Notes under the pieces: generated by a model | Told to the model about the DNA's origin: nothing | Database searches by the model: none | What the model saw: the letters and a program-made list of their open reading frames with translations, nothing else | Assembly: GCF_014203325.1 (NCBI RefSeq) | Contig: NZ_JACHIV010000001.1 | Span: forward strand, 3,287,501-3,351,500 | Length of the DNA stretch: 64,000 nucleotides | Direction: 5' to 3' | Origin: Saccharopolyspora gloriosae | GTDB lineage: Bacteria > Actinomycetota > Actinomycetes > Mycobacteriales > Pseudonocardiaceae | Shown here: piece after piece, positions 27,686 to 36,458 of the stretch | Layout of the letters: the number at the start of each line of letters is the position of its first letter | How positions within the stretch are numbered: the stretch's first letter is position 1 | Made by a program: the position numbers and the translations under genes

Positions 27686-28560
27686 ATGAGCCTGCACTTC
27701 TTCCTGATGGGGTCGGTCCGCGCTCGGCGCGACGCCGACGAGATCCCGCTGGGTCCGCGCCAGCAGCGCGCGGTCCTGGCGGCGCTGCTGCTCAACAACG
27801 GCCTCCGGCTGAGCAACGACCAGCTGATCGGCATGGTGTGGGACGACCCGCCGCCGAGCGCGGTGATGGCGGTGCGGACCTACGTCTACAAGCTCCGCAA
27901 GCTGCTGCCCGAACTGGAACTGGCGGGCAAGGACGGCGGCTACGCCGTCCGGGCCGAAACCGCGGACGACGGCACGGGGGAACCGCTGGAGGGCCTGCAC
28001 AGCCGGTACTTCGACGCTCAGCGGGTCAGGCTCACCCAGCGGCGGCTCAAGGCCGTGGAGGACAGGCTCGAACGCGAGCTCGACGCCCTGGAGTTGCGCG
28101 ACCACGTCCACGCGAACCCGCTGCGGGAGCACGCACGCGCCCTGCTGATGCACGCGCTCTACCTCGACGGCAGGCAAGGGGAGGCGCTAGACCAGTTCCA
28201 CGAGGCGCGAACGCTGCTCAACGAGGAGCTCCGCATCGAGCCGGGCCCGGAGCTGCGCGAGGTCCACCGGAAGAACCTCGACGGCACGGCGAAGCACGTC
28301 GCCGCGCCCGACCGGCTACCCCCGGAGCTGCCCGATTTCACCGGCCGGGCACGGGAGATCGCGCGGCTCGTGGCGGCCCTGCCCGGCTCGGTCGGCATCA
28401 CCGGCATGCGGGGCAGCGGGAAGACCGCGCTGGCGTCGAGTCGATGCTGGAATCGCTGGCCGACGTGCACCTCGTCGAACCGGTCGTGCTCGGCCGCTAC
28501 CGGCTTCCTCCGCGCTTCGTGCGCACCTTCTTCGGCGCGAGCGCCGCGGCCACGTCTTGA
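27686..28560 (+). pseudogene. SARP-family regulator with deleted NB-ARC and frameshift
   Basis: The N-terminal 235 residues are a good SARP: MSLHFFLMGSVRARRDAD, a winged helix (RLSNDQLIGMVWDDPP, YVYKLRKLLPE), then the bacterial transcriptional activation domain (REHARALLMHALYLDGRQ) and the start of a STAND module with P-loop GMRGSGKTALA. Right after the P-loop, near 28438, the sense shifts by one frame: the +1 frame reads ESMLESLADVHLVEPVVLGRYRLPP, the region that normally lies some hundreds of residues later, and stops at 28560. The simplest reading is an internal deletion with frameshift. In its original frame translation would run to 28594 with nonsense sequence. The SARP part may still bind DNA. 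Confidence 0.72.
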
Positions 28561-28618
28561 ACAGGCCGTACATGGCGGATTCACGTCCCGATGAGGGGAC
28601 GCGACCACCGTCGCGGAC

Positions 28619-29359
28619 ATGACGACCAAGGAACTCGAAGGCAAGAAGGCACTCGTCACCGGCGCGACCTCCGGCATCGGCCGGGCGATCGCGGTGCGGC
28701 TGGCGCAAGAGGGCGCGACGGTCACCACCACCGGGAGGCGAGCGGAGCTCGGCGAACAGACCGTGCGGCTCATCGAGCAGGCGGGCGGGAAGGGCCGGTT
28801 CATCGCGGCCGACGTCGGCGAGCTCGACGACATCGCACGCCTCGCCCAGGAGGCGGGCGACGTCGACGTGCTCGTCAACAACGCGGCCACCGCCTCCTAC
28901 ACCCCCACCCCGCAACAGACGCCGGCCGTGTACCAGCAGGTGTTCGACGTCAACGTGCGCGCCACCTACTTCCTCACCGCCGCGCTCGTCCCGAGCATGG
29001 TGGAACGCGGGCACGGCACGATCATCAACGTCTCGTCCATCACGGCGGTCGCGGGCGCCCCGGTCGGCGCCGTCTACAGCGCCTCGAAGGGAGCCGTCGA
29101 CGCGCTGACCCGTACGTGGGCGGCCGAGTTCGGCCCGCAGTGGATCCGCGTCAACGCCCTCGCTCCCGGCCCGGTCCGCACCGACAAGGCGCTCGAACTC
29201 GGGGCCGAGCTGTTCGAGCAGATGACTCCGACGATGCCGCTGCGGCGCATCGGCGAGCCGGCCGAGATCGCGGAAGCCGCGCTGTTCCTGACCTCCGAGC
29301 GCACCGGCTACATCAGCGGCACGGTGCTCACCGCCGACGGAGGTTTCACCGCGATCTGA
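28619..29359 (+). CDS. short-chain dehydrogenase/reductase
   Basis: A 246-residue classical SDR: TGATSGIG cofactor motif at about 14-21, NNA at about 87, Ser in NVSSITA, catalytic YSASK at about 151-155 and a C-terminal GTVLTADGG. It likely oxidises or reduces a ketone or alcohol with NAD(P)(H). No strong ribosome site is seen before the ATG. Downstream lies a 12-bp-stem terminator shared with the convergent hydrolase gene. Confidence 0.9.
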   Translation: MTTKELEGKKALVTGATSGIGRAIAVRLAQEGATVTTTGRRAELGEQTVRLIEQAGGKGRFIAADVGELDDIARLAQEAGDVDVLVNNAATASYTPTPQQTPAVYQQVFDVNVRATYFLTAALVPSMVERGHGTIINVSSITAVAGAPVGAVYSASKGAVDALTRTWAAEFGPQWIRVNALAPGPVRTDKALELGAELFEQMTPTMPLRRIGEPAEIAEAALFLTSERTGYISGTVLTADGGFTAI

Positions 29360-29396
29360 CCGGCGGGCAGCGCCGAGCCCGCGCCGCACGGTAGGA

Positions 29397-29436
29397 AGCG
29401 CCTCCCGCGCCCGGAAGAACCGGGGCGGGAGGCGCT
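29397..29436. terminator. bidirectional hairpin between convergent SDR and hydrolase genes
   Basis: A perfect 12-bp inverted repeat, AGCGCCTCCCGC and GCGGGAGGCGCT, separated by 16 bp. No long T run follows on either strand. Its place between two converging genes supports a bidirectional terminator. Confidence 0.75.
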
Positions 29437-29458
29437 GACCCGAATCGGCGGGGGCGGA

Positions 29459-30328
29459 TCAGTCCGCCATGAACTCCTGGATCTCGGCGAGCACGCGTTC
29501 GGGCTGCTCGTCGACGATGAAGTGGCCGGCGCCGGGGACCCAGCGCAGGTCCATCCGCTCCGCGTACCGCTCGTAGCCCTCCAACAGGCTCGGGGAGATC
29601 GCCGGGTCCGCGGTGCCGAACACCAACCGCGCCTCCGTCGACATCGGAGTGCGCCGGTACTTGCCGCGGCGGACCTGCGGCAGCTCCCGCAGCAGGAACG
29701 TGCGGTACAACGCCACCGAGGCCCTGGCCCGCGCGGGAATCCGCCAGCGCTCGGCGAACGCCGCGCGGTCCCGCCGGGACAGCGCGCCGCCCTTGATGGT
29801 GCCGAGCACGCCGCGCGAGATGAACGGCGTCCGCCGGATCAGCAGCGCGCCCAGCGGCGAGCCCACCACGACCTGGTACCAGAACCGCCACAGCGAGCGC
29901 ACCGCCGCGGGCGACATCGACGGCCACGGGTGGGCGATGTTGAGCGCGAGGAACCGCTCGAACCGCTCCGACGCGCGCATGCACGCGAGGAACCCGACCC
30001 AGCCGCCCCAGTCGTGGCCCACCAGCCGGACCCGGTCGAGCCCGAGCGCGTCGAGCAGGCCGATCAGGTCGGCGGCGAGGTTGTCCTTGTCGTAGCCGGT
30101 GGCCGGGGCGTCGGTCCAGCCGTGTCCGCGCAGATCGGGGGCGATGACCCGGTAGTGCTTCGCGAGCTCCGGGATCTGGTGGCGCCACAGGTACCAGTGC
30201 TGCGGCCAGCCGTGCAGCAGCACCAGCGGTGGGCCGTCGCCCGCCTCGGCGACGTGCACCCGCAAACCTCCGACCTGGACGTACCGGTGCGTCACACCGG
30301 CCACCTCCAGCAAAGCCGGTTCCGCCAC
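29459..30328 (-). CDS. alpha/beta hydrolase, epoxide-hydrolase-like
   Basis: A 289-residue alpha/beta hydrolase. It has the oxyanion motif HGWPQHWYLWRHQ, the nucleophile elbow GHDWGGWVG with Asp (as in epoxide hydrolases and dehalogenases) and a late His in GAGHFIVDEQP. The GTG at 30328 follows GGAGGTGA at a good spacing and is preferred over longer options up to 30505. It probably hydrolyses an epoxide or halide; physiological substrate unknown. Confidence 0.85.
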   Translation of the reverse strand: MAEPALLEVAGVTHRYVQVGGLRVHVAEAGDGPPLVLLHGWPQHWYLWRHQIPELAKHYRVIAPDLRGHGWTDAPATGYDKDNLAADLIGLLDALGLDRVRLVGHDWGGWVGFLACMRASERFERFLALNIAHPWPSMSPAAVRSLWRFWYQVVVGSPLGALLIRRTPFISRGVLGTIKGGALSRRDRAAFAERWRIPARARASVALYRTFLLRELPQVRRGKYRRTPMSTEARLVFGTADPAISPSLLEGYERYAERMDLRWVPGAGHFIVDEQPERVLAEIQEFMAD

Positions 30329-30561
30329 CAGCTCACCTCCCCGCAAGACCATCCGGTACCCCACCACACCCCGCCCCCGATGCCAACCCGCGTCCGCTCG
30401 GCCGGAACGCGACGGACACCGCGAACCCGACCCGGCGAACGGACCAGTCCGCTGCGCCGACGACCGGGCAAGAGCGGCGGGGAGAACGGGCGTACTCGCG
30501 CACATCCCGGCCCGTCACCCAATAGACTGACGTCACGCGATCGGGAAGAGGGGTCAAGCGG

Positions 30562-31926
30562 GTGGAGTGGCAGTTCGGTCCTTATCTGGTCCAGGGCCTG
30601 ATCGCGCGAGGCGGCATGGGAGAGATCCACCGCGCGCACGACACCCGCCACCAGCGGCCGGTGGCGTTGAAGCTGATCGCCGAGCGCTACGCCGGGGACG
30701 CCGAATTCCGCCGCCGGTTCCAGCGCGAAGCGCAGGCCACCGCGCGGCTGCGCGATCCGCACGTGATCCCGATCCACTCCTACGGCGAGATCAACGGCAG
30801 GCTGTACCTGGACATGCGGCTGGTGGACGGGTCGGACCTGGCCACTCGGCTCGACGCCTCCGGTCCGATGCCGCCGGACCGAGCGGTCGCGCTCATCGAG
30901 CAGGTCGCCCACGCGCTGGACTCCGCGCACGCCGACGGGCTGGTGCACCGCGACGTGAAGCCGTCGAACGTGCTGGTCAGCAGCAGCGGATTCGCGTACC
31001 TCGTCGACTTCGGCATCGCCTACGCGGCGAGCGCCGGAACCGCGCTGACCTCCACCGGGATCACGGTGGGCACGCTGGCGTACATGGCGCCGGAGCGGTT
31101 CGGCGAGGCGCCGGCGGATCCGCGCTCGGACGTGTACTCGCTGGCCTGCATGCTCTACCAGTGCCTCACCGGGCGGAAACCGTTCGAGCGCGACGCCACC
31201 GTGGCGATGATCAACGCGCACCTCAACGACGACCCGCCGCGCCCCGGCGTCACCACCCCGCACCTGGGCACCGCCTTCGACCCCGTGATCACGCGCGGCA
31301 TGGCCAAGCAGCCCGCGCACCGGTTCGCCTCCGCCGGTGAACTGGCACGGGCCGCCCGCGCGGCGCTGGACTCGACCGGCCACGTCCCGCACCCCGCCGT
31401 ACCGGGCGGCACCGCGCCGCAACGGGTGCCGCGAGGCCGCAGGAAGGGCCTGCTGATCGGCGCCGCCCTGGGCGCGCTGCTGGTGGCGGGAGCCGCCGCC
31501 GGGTGGGCGGCCATCACCCGTGGTGGCAGCGCGGACCCCGCGGCCGACTCCCCCGCTCCGACGGCGCCGTGGTCCTCGACCGCGCCGGCATCGCCCGACC
31601 TGGGGCTGTCGGTTCCGCTGAGCACCCCGCCCTGCGACGGCGGGTTCACCGTGGTCGTCGGCGCCGCGTTCGACGCGGACACCGCCCAGCAGCTGCTCGA
31701 CGAGAACGCCGGCGCGCACTACCTCCACGTGCCCAGCACTCCGTGCGGGGCGTCCGCCACGACCTCGAAGACCGGCAAGGACATCTACTCCATCTACTAC
31801 GGGCCGTACCAGGACCGGTCGAGCGCGTGCGCGGAATGGAACTCGGCCAGCGCCACCGCCGACGACGCCTACGTGAAGCAGCTGAGCCCGACCTCCGGCG
31901 GCGCCGCGGTCATCGCCTGCGGCTGA
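30562..31926 (+). CDS. PknB-type membrane Ser/Thr protein kinase
   Basis: A 454-residue kinase: glycine loop IARGGMGEI, Lys37 (VALKL), catalytic HRDVKPSN at 129-136, DFG at 149-151, MAPE of the activation segment. A basic juxtamembrane region (RRKGLLIG) leads to one transmembrane helix at about 294-314 and an extracellular Ser/Thr/Pro-rich region plus a small Cys-containing domain (four Cys), but no PASTA repeats. The GTG start has GAGAGGGG upstream. It signals from outside the membrane; target unknown. Confidence 0.92.
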   Translation: MEWQFGPYLVQGLIARGGMGEIHRAHDTRHQRPVALKLIAERYAGDAEFRRRFQREAQATARLRDPHVIPIHSYGEINGRLYLDMRLVDGSDLATRLDASGPMPPDRAVALIEQVAHALDSAHADGLVHRDVKPSNVLVSSSGFAYLVDFGIAYAASAGTALTSTGITVGTLAYMAPERFGEAPADPRSDVYSLACMLYQCLTGRKPFERDATVAMINAHLNDDPPRPGVTTPHLGTAFDPVITRGMAKQPAHRFASAGELARAARAALDSTGHVPHPAVPGGTAPQRVPRGRRKGLLIGAALGALLVAGAAAGWAAITRGGSADPAADSPAPTAPWSSTAPASPDLGLSVPLSTPPCDGGFTVVVGAAFDADTAQQLLDENAGAHYLHVPSTPCGASATTSKTGKDIYSIYYGPYQDRSSACAEWNSASATADDAYVKQLSPTSGGAAVIACG

Positions 31927-32115
31927 AGCCCGGCCGCGCACCGCGGGTGCTTCCGCGGACCGGCGGCGCGGCGGTCGCCGGAAGTGATTGGTCCGTCCGC
32001 CGGTACCGGGGCGGACGCCGCTGCGCCAGGCGGTGGGGATCCCGAAGATCCCACCGCCGCCACCGGAACGGGCTGCTAGAAAGGATTGGCGAGCGCGCAA
32101 CCGGGGGGACGCACG

Positions 32116-32613
32116 GTGGACATCGACCGGACGCGGCGAGAGCTGACGATCTTCGCCGACTACCACAGCTTCGAGGTCCGCGACGCCCACGCGGACTACG
32201 ACCTGGCCGCCATCAACGACACCGACGCCGATCTGCGCCGCGACCTGATCTCCAGCCGGGACGGCGTGGTCACCGTCGGCACCGCCCGCCGCAGGAACGT
32301 CCCGGTCACCGTCGAGATCGTCCCGGCGGCGCCGGAGTGCGACCTCGCGCCGTGGGACCACGTCACCGAAGCCTCCGTCGAGATCGCCAGCGGTCAGATC
32401 CTCGTGCTGGGCGGTTCCGACAGCAGGCGCAGCGCCCACCTGTTCGCCGTGCCGGTCGGCATCTACCGGGTGCGGACGCGCTGCGAGGGGTTCGGCTCGA
32501 TCAGCGCGAACGGGGCCACCGGCAACGACGCCTACCACGTGCAGATCTGGCCCGGGTCCGCGCGCCGGACGGTCGTGCTCAAGCGCTTCACCGGCGGCCT
32601 CCCCACCCGCTGA
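32116..32613 (+). CDS. hypothetical protein, 165 aa, ComJ-like
   Basis: A soluble beta-rich protein. Pattern FADYHSFEVRDAHADYD near the start, then a run of alternating strands ending in AYHVQIWPGSARR. It faintly resembles competence protein J-type (NucA inhibitor-like) proteins; not certain. The GTG at 32116 is preceded by GGGGGG; a TTG at 32086 is an alternative. No operon partner is evident. Confidence 0.7.
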   Translation: MDIDRTRRELTIFADYHSFEVRDAHADYDLAAINDTDADLRRDLISSRDGVVTVGTARRRNVPVTVEIVPAAPECDLAPWDHVTEASVEIASGQILVLGGSDSRRSAHLFAVPVGIYRVRTRCEGFGSISANGATGNDAYHVQIWPGSARRTVVLKRFTGGLPTR

Positions 32614-32701
32614 GGGCACGACCGCCACCGACCCGCCCGGCGGCGCGTTCATCCGATCTTCGCGCGGAGCGCCGTTCAGCACGGTCGGTGCATATTGCAC
32701 A

Positions 32702-33097
32702 ATGAGCCGCATGGCCAGCGATGACAGCACCGCCGACGACCGGACTACCCCGGCGGAACCGCTCACCGAGCCCGAGCACCAGCGCGGCGAGCTCGAACCG
32801 TCCGCACCCGTCGAGGAACCGTCCGCGGCGGAGAAGCTCCAGCACACCCGGACCGCGGGGACCTGGGCCGCGGTCGTCGTCGCGACCATCGCGCTGATCG
32901 TGCTGCTGGTGTTCATCCTGCAGAACCTGCAGCCCACCTCGGTCACCTTCCTCGGCCTGCGCGGCGACCTCCCGGTCGGCGTCGCGCTGCTGCTGGCCGC
33001 CGCGATCGGCGGGCTGCTCGTGGCGCTCGTCGGCGCCGCCCGCATCCTGCAGCTGCGGCGCACCGCGAACCGCCGCAACCGCGCCGCGACGCACTGA
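32702..33097 (+). CDS. LapA/DUF1049-like small membrane protein
   Basis: A 131-residue protein with an acidic N-terminal 50 residues, then two transmembrane helices at about 55-77 and 90-112 joined by the conserved LQPTSVTFLGLRGDLPVG loop typical of LapA/DUF1049 proteins, and a basic C-terminus. The family is linked to envelope lipid assembly. A CATATT element ends 5 bp before the ATG and no ribosome site is visible, so the message may be leaderless. Followed by a long hairpin before lnt. Confidence 0.85.
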   Translation: MSRMASDDSTADDRTTPAEPLTEPEHQRGELEPSAPVEEPSAAEKLQHTRTAGTWAAVVVATIALIVLLVFILQNLQPTSVTFLGLRGDLPVGVALLLAAAIGGLLVALVGAARILQLRRTANRRNRAATH

Positions 33098-33174
33098 CTC
33101 CGCTCCCGGAACCGGCGAGGCAGCGCGCGGCACCTGCCAGGTCCAGACCTCCGCTTCGCCCGGTCGGCGTACAT

Positions 33175-33215
33175 TTGACGCGGGCGCGCGCCGATTCGCG
33201 CGCCCGCAGCGTCAA
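33175..33215. terminator. long hairpin between the LapA-like gene and lnt
   Basis: Arms TTGACGC+GGGCGCGCG and CGCGCGCCC+GCA+GCGTCAA form a 16-bp stem with a 3-base bulge and a 6-base loop. No T run follows. It probably terminates the upstream gene; an operator or attenuator role in front of lnt is possible. Confidence 0.6.
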
Positions 33216-33259
33216 GTCCGCCCCGGTTCGCCGGCCGCAGTACCGAGAGAGTTGATCGG

Positions 33260-34831
33260 GTGAGTGCCCCCACGGTGACCTCGCAGAACAGCGCCGAGGG
33301 GCAGCCCGGCAGACGCGTTGCCGGCGGAGCCGCCCGCTGGCTGCGGATCATCGCCGTCGTCGCCGCGGGCCTGCTGCTCTACGCGGCTTCCCCGCCGCGC
33401 GACCTGTGGTGGCTGGCGCCGCTCGCCGTCGCCCCGTTCGCCGCCGCCGTGCACGGGCGCCGCACCCGCGGCGGATTCGGCTACGGCGTGCTGTTCGGGT
33501 TCGCCTACATGCTGCCGCTGCTGGGTTGGATCCAGGACTTCCTCGGGAACCAGTTCGGCCCGTGGCCGTGGCTGGGCGTCGCACTGGTCGAGGCGGTGTT
33601 CCTCGGACTCGCCGGTGCCGGCATGGCGCGGGTGAGCAGCCTGCGCGGCGCTCCGGTGTGGATGGCGGCCGTGTTCGTGCTGTGCGAGGCGCTGCGCGGC
33701 GCGCAGCCCTTCGGCGGGTTCCCGTGGGGGCGGCTCGCGTTCACCCAGCCCACGGGACCGCTGCTGCCGCTGGCCTCGGTGGGCGGCGCCGTGCTCGTCA
33801 CCTTCGCGGTGGCGTTGATCGGTTGCGCGCTCGGCGTCCTCGCGCTGCGGCTGCGCCGGTCCCGCACCCGGCTGATCACCCCGGTGGTCGCGGTGCTGGT
33901 ACCGCTGGTGGCGGGCGCGGCGCTGTGGCCCACCGTCGGCGTCGCCCCCGAAGCGGGCACCGCACGGGTCGCGACGGTGCAGGGCAACGCGCCGGACATC
34001 GGCCTCGACCTGCTCTACGAGGACGACGTGCTGCACGACAACCACATCCGTGGTGCCCGGCGGCTCGTCGAGGACGTCCGGGCGGGCCGGGTGCCGCGCC
34101 CGGACCTGGTGGTCCTGCCCGAGCAGGTCGGCAGCTGGGGCCCGACCCGCTACGACCCGGAGCTCAGCGCGGTCACCGCGCAGCTCGGCGTCCCGGTGAT
34201 CGCGGGCGGTTTCGCGCAGGACCCCGACGGAACGTTCCGCAACCGCATCGTCGAGTGGGATCCGGAGCGCGGCGCCGACGAGGAGTACGCCAAGCAGCAC
34301 CTGGTGCCGTTCGCCGAGACGATCCCGATGCGCTCCGTCGCCCGCCTGGTCAGCCCCTTCGTCGACCGCTTCCAGCAGGACATGGTCGCCGGGGACGTGC
34401 CGGGCGTGCTGCAGGCCGGAGCGATCCGGCTCGGCGTCGGCCTCTGCTACGACGTGGCCTACGACGACGTGTTCACCGGTGCCGCCCGCGAGGGCGCCAC
34501 CCTGCTGGCGGTGCCCACGAACAACGCCTGGTACGGACACTCCGAGATGAGCTGGCAGCACCTGGCGATGTCCCGGTTGCGCGCCGTGGAGCACGGTCGA
34601 GCCGTGGTCGTGTCCGCGACCAGCGGCATCAGCGCGATCATCCGGCCCGATGGGGTGATCACGGCTCGCTCGGAGCAGTTCACGGCGCAGAATCTCCACG
34701 GCGACGTGCCGCTGCGCACCGAACGCACCCTCGCCACGACGCTCGGAGCCGCGCCCACCTGGGTGCTCTCGCTCCTGGGCGTCGGCGCCCTCGCGGCCAC
34801 CGCGCGGCGACGCGCGCACGACAAGAACTGA
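33260..34831 (+). CDS. lnt: apolipoprotein N-acyltransferase
   Basis: A 523-residue membrane enzyme that N-acylates the lipoprotein Cys. About six or seven N-terminal helices are followed by a nitrilase-like domain whose triad is visible: Glu288 (VVLPEQ), Lys345 (AKQHLVPFAE) and Cys396 (GVGLCYDVAYDDV). A last hydrophobic helix sits at the C-terminus. GTG start. It is directly followed by ppm1; in mycobacteria these two activities are fused in one polypeptide, here they are separate genes 55 bp apart. Confidence 0.95.
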   Translation: MSAPTVTSQNSAEGQPGRRVAGGAARWLRIIAVVAAGLLLYAASPPRDLWWLAPLAVAPFAAAVHGRRTRGGFGYGVLFGFAYMLPLLGWIQDFLGNQFGPWPWLGVALVEAVFLGLAGAGMARVSSLRGAPVWMAAVFVLCEALRGAQPFGGFPWGRLAFTQPTGPLLPLASVGGAVLVTFAVALIGCALGVLALRLRRSRTRLITPVVAVLVPLVAGAALWPTVGVAPEAGTARVATVQGNAPDIGLDLLYEDDVLHDNHIRGARRLVEDVRAGRVPRPDLVVLPEQVGSWGPTRYDPELSAVTAQLGVPVIAGGFAQDPDGTFRNRIVEWDPERGADEEYAKQHLVPFAETIPMRSVARLVSPFVDRFQQDMVAGDVPGVLQAGAIRLGVGLCYDVAYDDVFTGAAREGATLLAVPTNNAWYGHSEMSWQHLAMSRLRAVEHGRAVVVSATSGISAIIRPDGVITARSEQFTAQNLHGDVPLRTERTLATTLGAAPTWVLSLLGVGALAATARRRAHDKN

Positions 34832-34886
34832 CACGCCCGGTCACGCGCCACGCACTGGGGGACGTGTGACCCGAAGGAGGATCGCT

Positions 34887-35675
34887 ATGACGGACCGGCA
34901 CGCCCCCGATGGTGGAGCGGGGCTGCCCGGCTCGGCTCTGGTCGTCATCCCCACTTACGACGAGCGGGAGAACCTGGAGCCGGTCGTGCAGCGACTGCAC
35001 GCCGCGCTGCCGGCCGCGCACGTGCTCGTCGTCGACGACGCGAGCCCGGACGGCACCGGTGAGCTCGCGGACGAGCTGGCCGCCGCCGACGAACGGGTGC
35101 ACGTGCTGCACCGCAGCGACAAGGCGGGCCTGGGTGCCGCCTACGTGGCCGGGTTCGATTGGGCGCTTGCCCGCGACTACGCCGCGGTGGTGGAGATGGA
35201 CGCCGACGGTTCGCACCCGCCGGAGGATCTCGCCCGTATGCTGGCGATGCTCGGCCCGGACGGCACCGGCGCCGACGTGGTCATCGGTTCCCGCTACGTC
35301 CCCGGCGGCCGGGTCGTGAACTGGCCGTGGCACCGCCAGGCGCTGTCCCGCGGGGCGAACCTGTACTCGAAGTACGCGCTGGGCGTCCCGATCAACGACA
35401 GCACCGCCGGTTTCCGCGCCTACCGCAGGCACGTGCTCACGGAGCTGTCCTTGCACGACGTCGCCTCGCAGGGCTACTGCTTCCAGGTAGACCTGACGCT
35501 GCGCGCCGTCGAAGCGGGCTTCGCCGTCGTCGAGGTCCCGATCACCTTCACCGACCGAGAGTTCGGCGAATCCAAGATGAGCCCCGACATCGTCCGCGAA
35601 GCCCTCCTCCGAGTAACCAAGTGGGGCCTCCGCCGCCGAGCCACCCAGCTCAAAGCCCTACTCCCCCGCACCTGA
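34887..35675 (+). CDS. ppm1: polyprenol monophosphomannose synthase
   Basis: A 262-residue GT2 glycosyltransferase that transfers mannose from GDP-mannose to polyprenol phosphate. It has IPTYDERENLEPV, VVDDASPDGT and the DxD-like MDADGSHPPE, then the acceptor-loop segment INDSTAGFRAYRR and FTDREFGESKMS. The ATG at 34887 follows AAGGAGG at a spacing of 6. It is probably co-transcribed with lnt. Its product feeds protein mannosylation and lipoglycan synthesis. Confidence 0.94.
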   Translation: MTDRHAPDGGAGLPGSALVVIPTYDERENLEPVVQRLHAALPAAHVLVVDDASPDGTGELADELAAADERVHVLHRSDKAGLGAAYVAGFDWALARDYAAVVEMDADGSHPPEDLARMLAMLGPDGTGADVVIGSRYVPGGRVVNWPWHRQALSRGANLYSKYALGVPINDSTAGFRAYRRHVLTELSLHDVASQGYCFQVDLTLRAVEAGFAVVEVPITFTDREFGESKMSPDIVREALLRVTKWGLRRRATQLKALLPRT

Positions 35676-35705
35676 CCCCCGGCAAAGCGAGCCAATCCCA
35701 CCCCA

Positions 35706-35877
35706 CAGCCGAAGGCCATACCTCACGACGAAGCCGTGCATCAGGGGCGGGCGAAGCCACGCCTGCTCGGCGGCCGAAGGCCGTGCCTAGCGGCGAAGCC
35801 GTGCAGTGGGCGGCGAAGCCACGCCTGCCTTGCGGCCGGAGGCCGTGCCTGTATGTGCGAAGCACATAGCCCACGTC
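35706..35877. repeat. REP-like palindromic repeats (about 62-bp period)
   Basis: About two and a half degenerate copies of a ~62-bp unit, built of short hairpins such as GGCGAAGCC and GGCCGAAGGCC. Two well-aligned units begin at 35751 and 35813, both reading GCGAAGCCACGCCTGC; a partial earlier unit starts near 35706. A small stem (ATGTGCGAAGCACAT) ends the block. It is intergenic after ppm1, as REP/MITE-like elements usually are. Confidence 0.75.
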
Positions 35878-35899
35878 AAAAAGCCCTCACCCGCGGGTT

Positions 35900-35984
35900 C
35901 TCAGCTTCCTTCTCGCGAGGACAGCTTTTTCCCTCGTGGCGGAGCCACTTGGGAAAAAGATCCCGCAGCGAGAAGGAAGCTGAG
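35900..35984. repeat. 85-bp nested inverted repeat
   Basis: Outer arms are perfect over 17 bp (CTCAGCTTCCTTCTCGC at 35900-35916 and its complement at 35968-35984). An inner pair CTTTTTCCC/GGGAAAAAG (35925-35933, 35951-35959) and a central GTGGC/GCCAC stem (35936-35940, 35944-35948) nest inside. Transcribed either way it would form one long rod-like hairpin. It resembles a miniature element or strong terminator. Confidence 0.85.
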
Positions 35985-36040
35985 GTTCCGCCACCCGACC
36001 ACCAAAGCAGAACGAGCCGTCACCCCCCAACACACAAAGA

Positions 36041-36071
36041 CGCCTGGGCTCCCCCGCACGGGGCCCAGGCG
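36041..36071 (-). terminator. rbpA terminator hairpin
   Basis: Inverted repeat CGCCTGGGC and GCCCAGGCG with a 13-base loop, 43 bp beyond the rbpA stop on the minus strand, followed in that direction by TCTTTGTGTG. It fits an intrinsic terminator for rbpA. Confidence 0.75.
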
Positions 36072-36113
36072 TTCGGTGTGCTCACCCGCTGGTCGCGGGG
36101 GTGCTGTTGTCGC

Positions 36114-36458
36114 TCAGGCGGAGTGGCTGCGCCGGCCGCGCAGCACTTCGAGCCGCTCGTTGAGCAGTTCCTCCAGTTCGGGGATGCTGCGGCGTTCGAG
36201 CAGCATGTCCCAGTGGGTGCGCGGCGGTTTGGCCTTCTTCTGCTCGGGCTCCGATCCGTCGATGATCTTGGATTCGGAGCCGTGCAGGCGGCACTCCCAG
36301 GTCGGCGGGATCTCGGCGTCGTCGGAGAACGGCACCTCGAACTCGTGATCCTTGGGGCAGGCGTAGCGCACCGTCCGGCGCGGTGCGAGGTCGTGGTTGC
36401 GGTCGGTCTCGTAGCTGACCGCTCCGAGCCGGCTGCCACGCAGAACGCGATCGGCCAT
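36114..36458 (-). CDS. rbpA: RNA polymerase-binding protein RbpA
   Basis: A 114-residue actinobacterial transcription factor that binds RNA polymerase and group 1/2 sigma factors. It has the N-terminal MADRVLRGSRLGAVSYE, the core domain with RYACPKDHEFEVPFSDDAEIPPTWECR (one Cys pair Zn-like) and the C-terminal sigma-interaction helix KKAKPPRTHWDMLLERRS. ATG 36458 has AAAGGAA upstream; five extra in-frame residues exist. A single-copy housekeeping gene, useful as a landmark. Confidence 0.96.
   Translation of the reverse strand: MADRVLRGSRLGAVSYETDRNHDLAPRRTVRYACPKDHEFEVPFSDDAEIPPTWECRLHGSESKIIDGSEPEQKKAKPPRTHWDMLLERRSIPELEELLNERLEVLRGRRSHSA

Noticed and set aside
30292-33351. Leftward open frame of about 1000 codons
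   Set aside because: It runs antisense over the kinase, the ComJ-like gene and the LapA-like gene, has no domain and is low-complexity Arg/Pro-rich.
33212-34834. Leftward open frame antisense to lnt
   Set aside because: No homology, His/Arg-rich; lnt on the plus strand has all catalytic residues.
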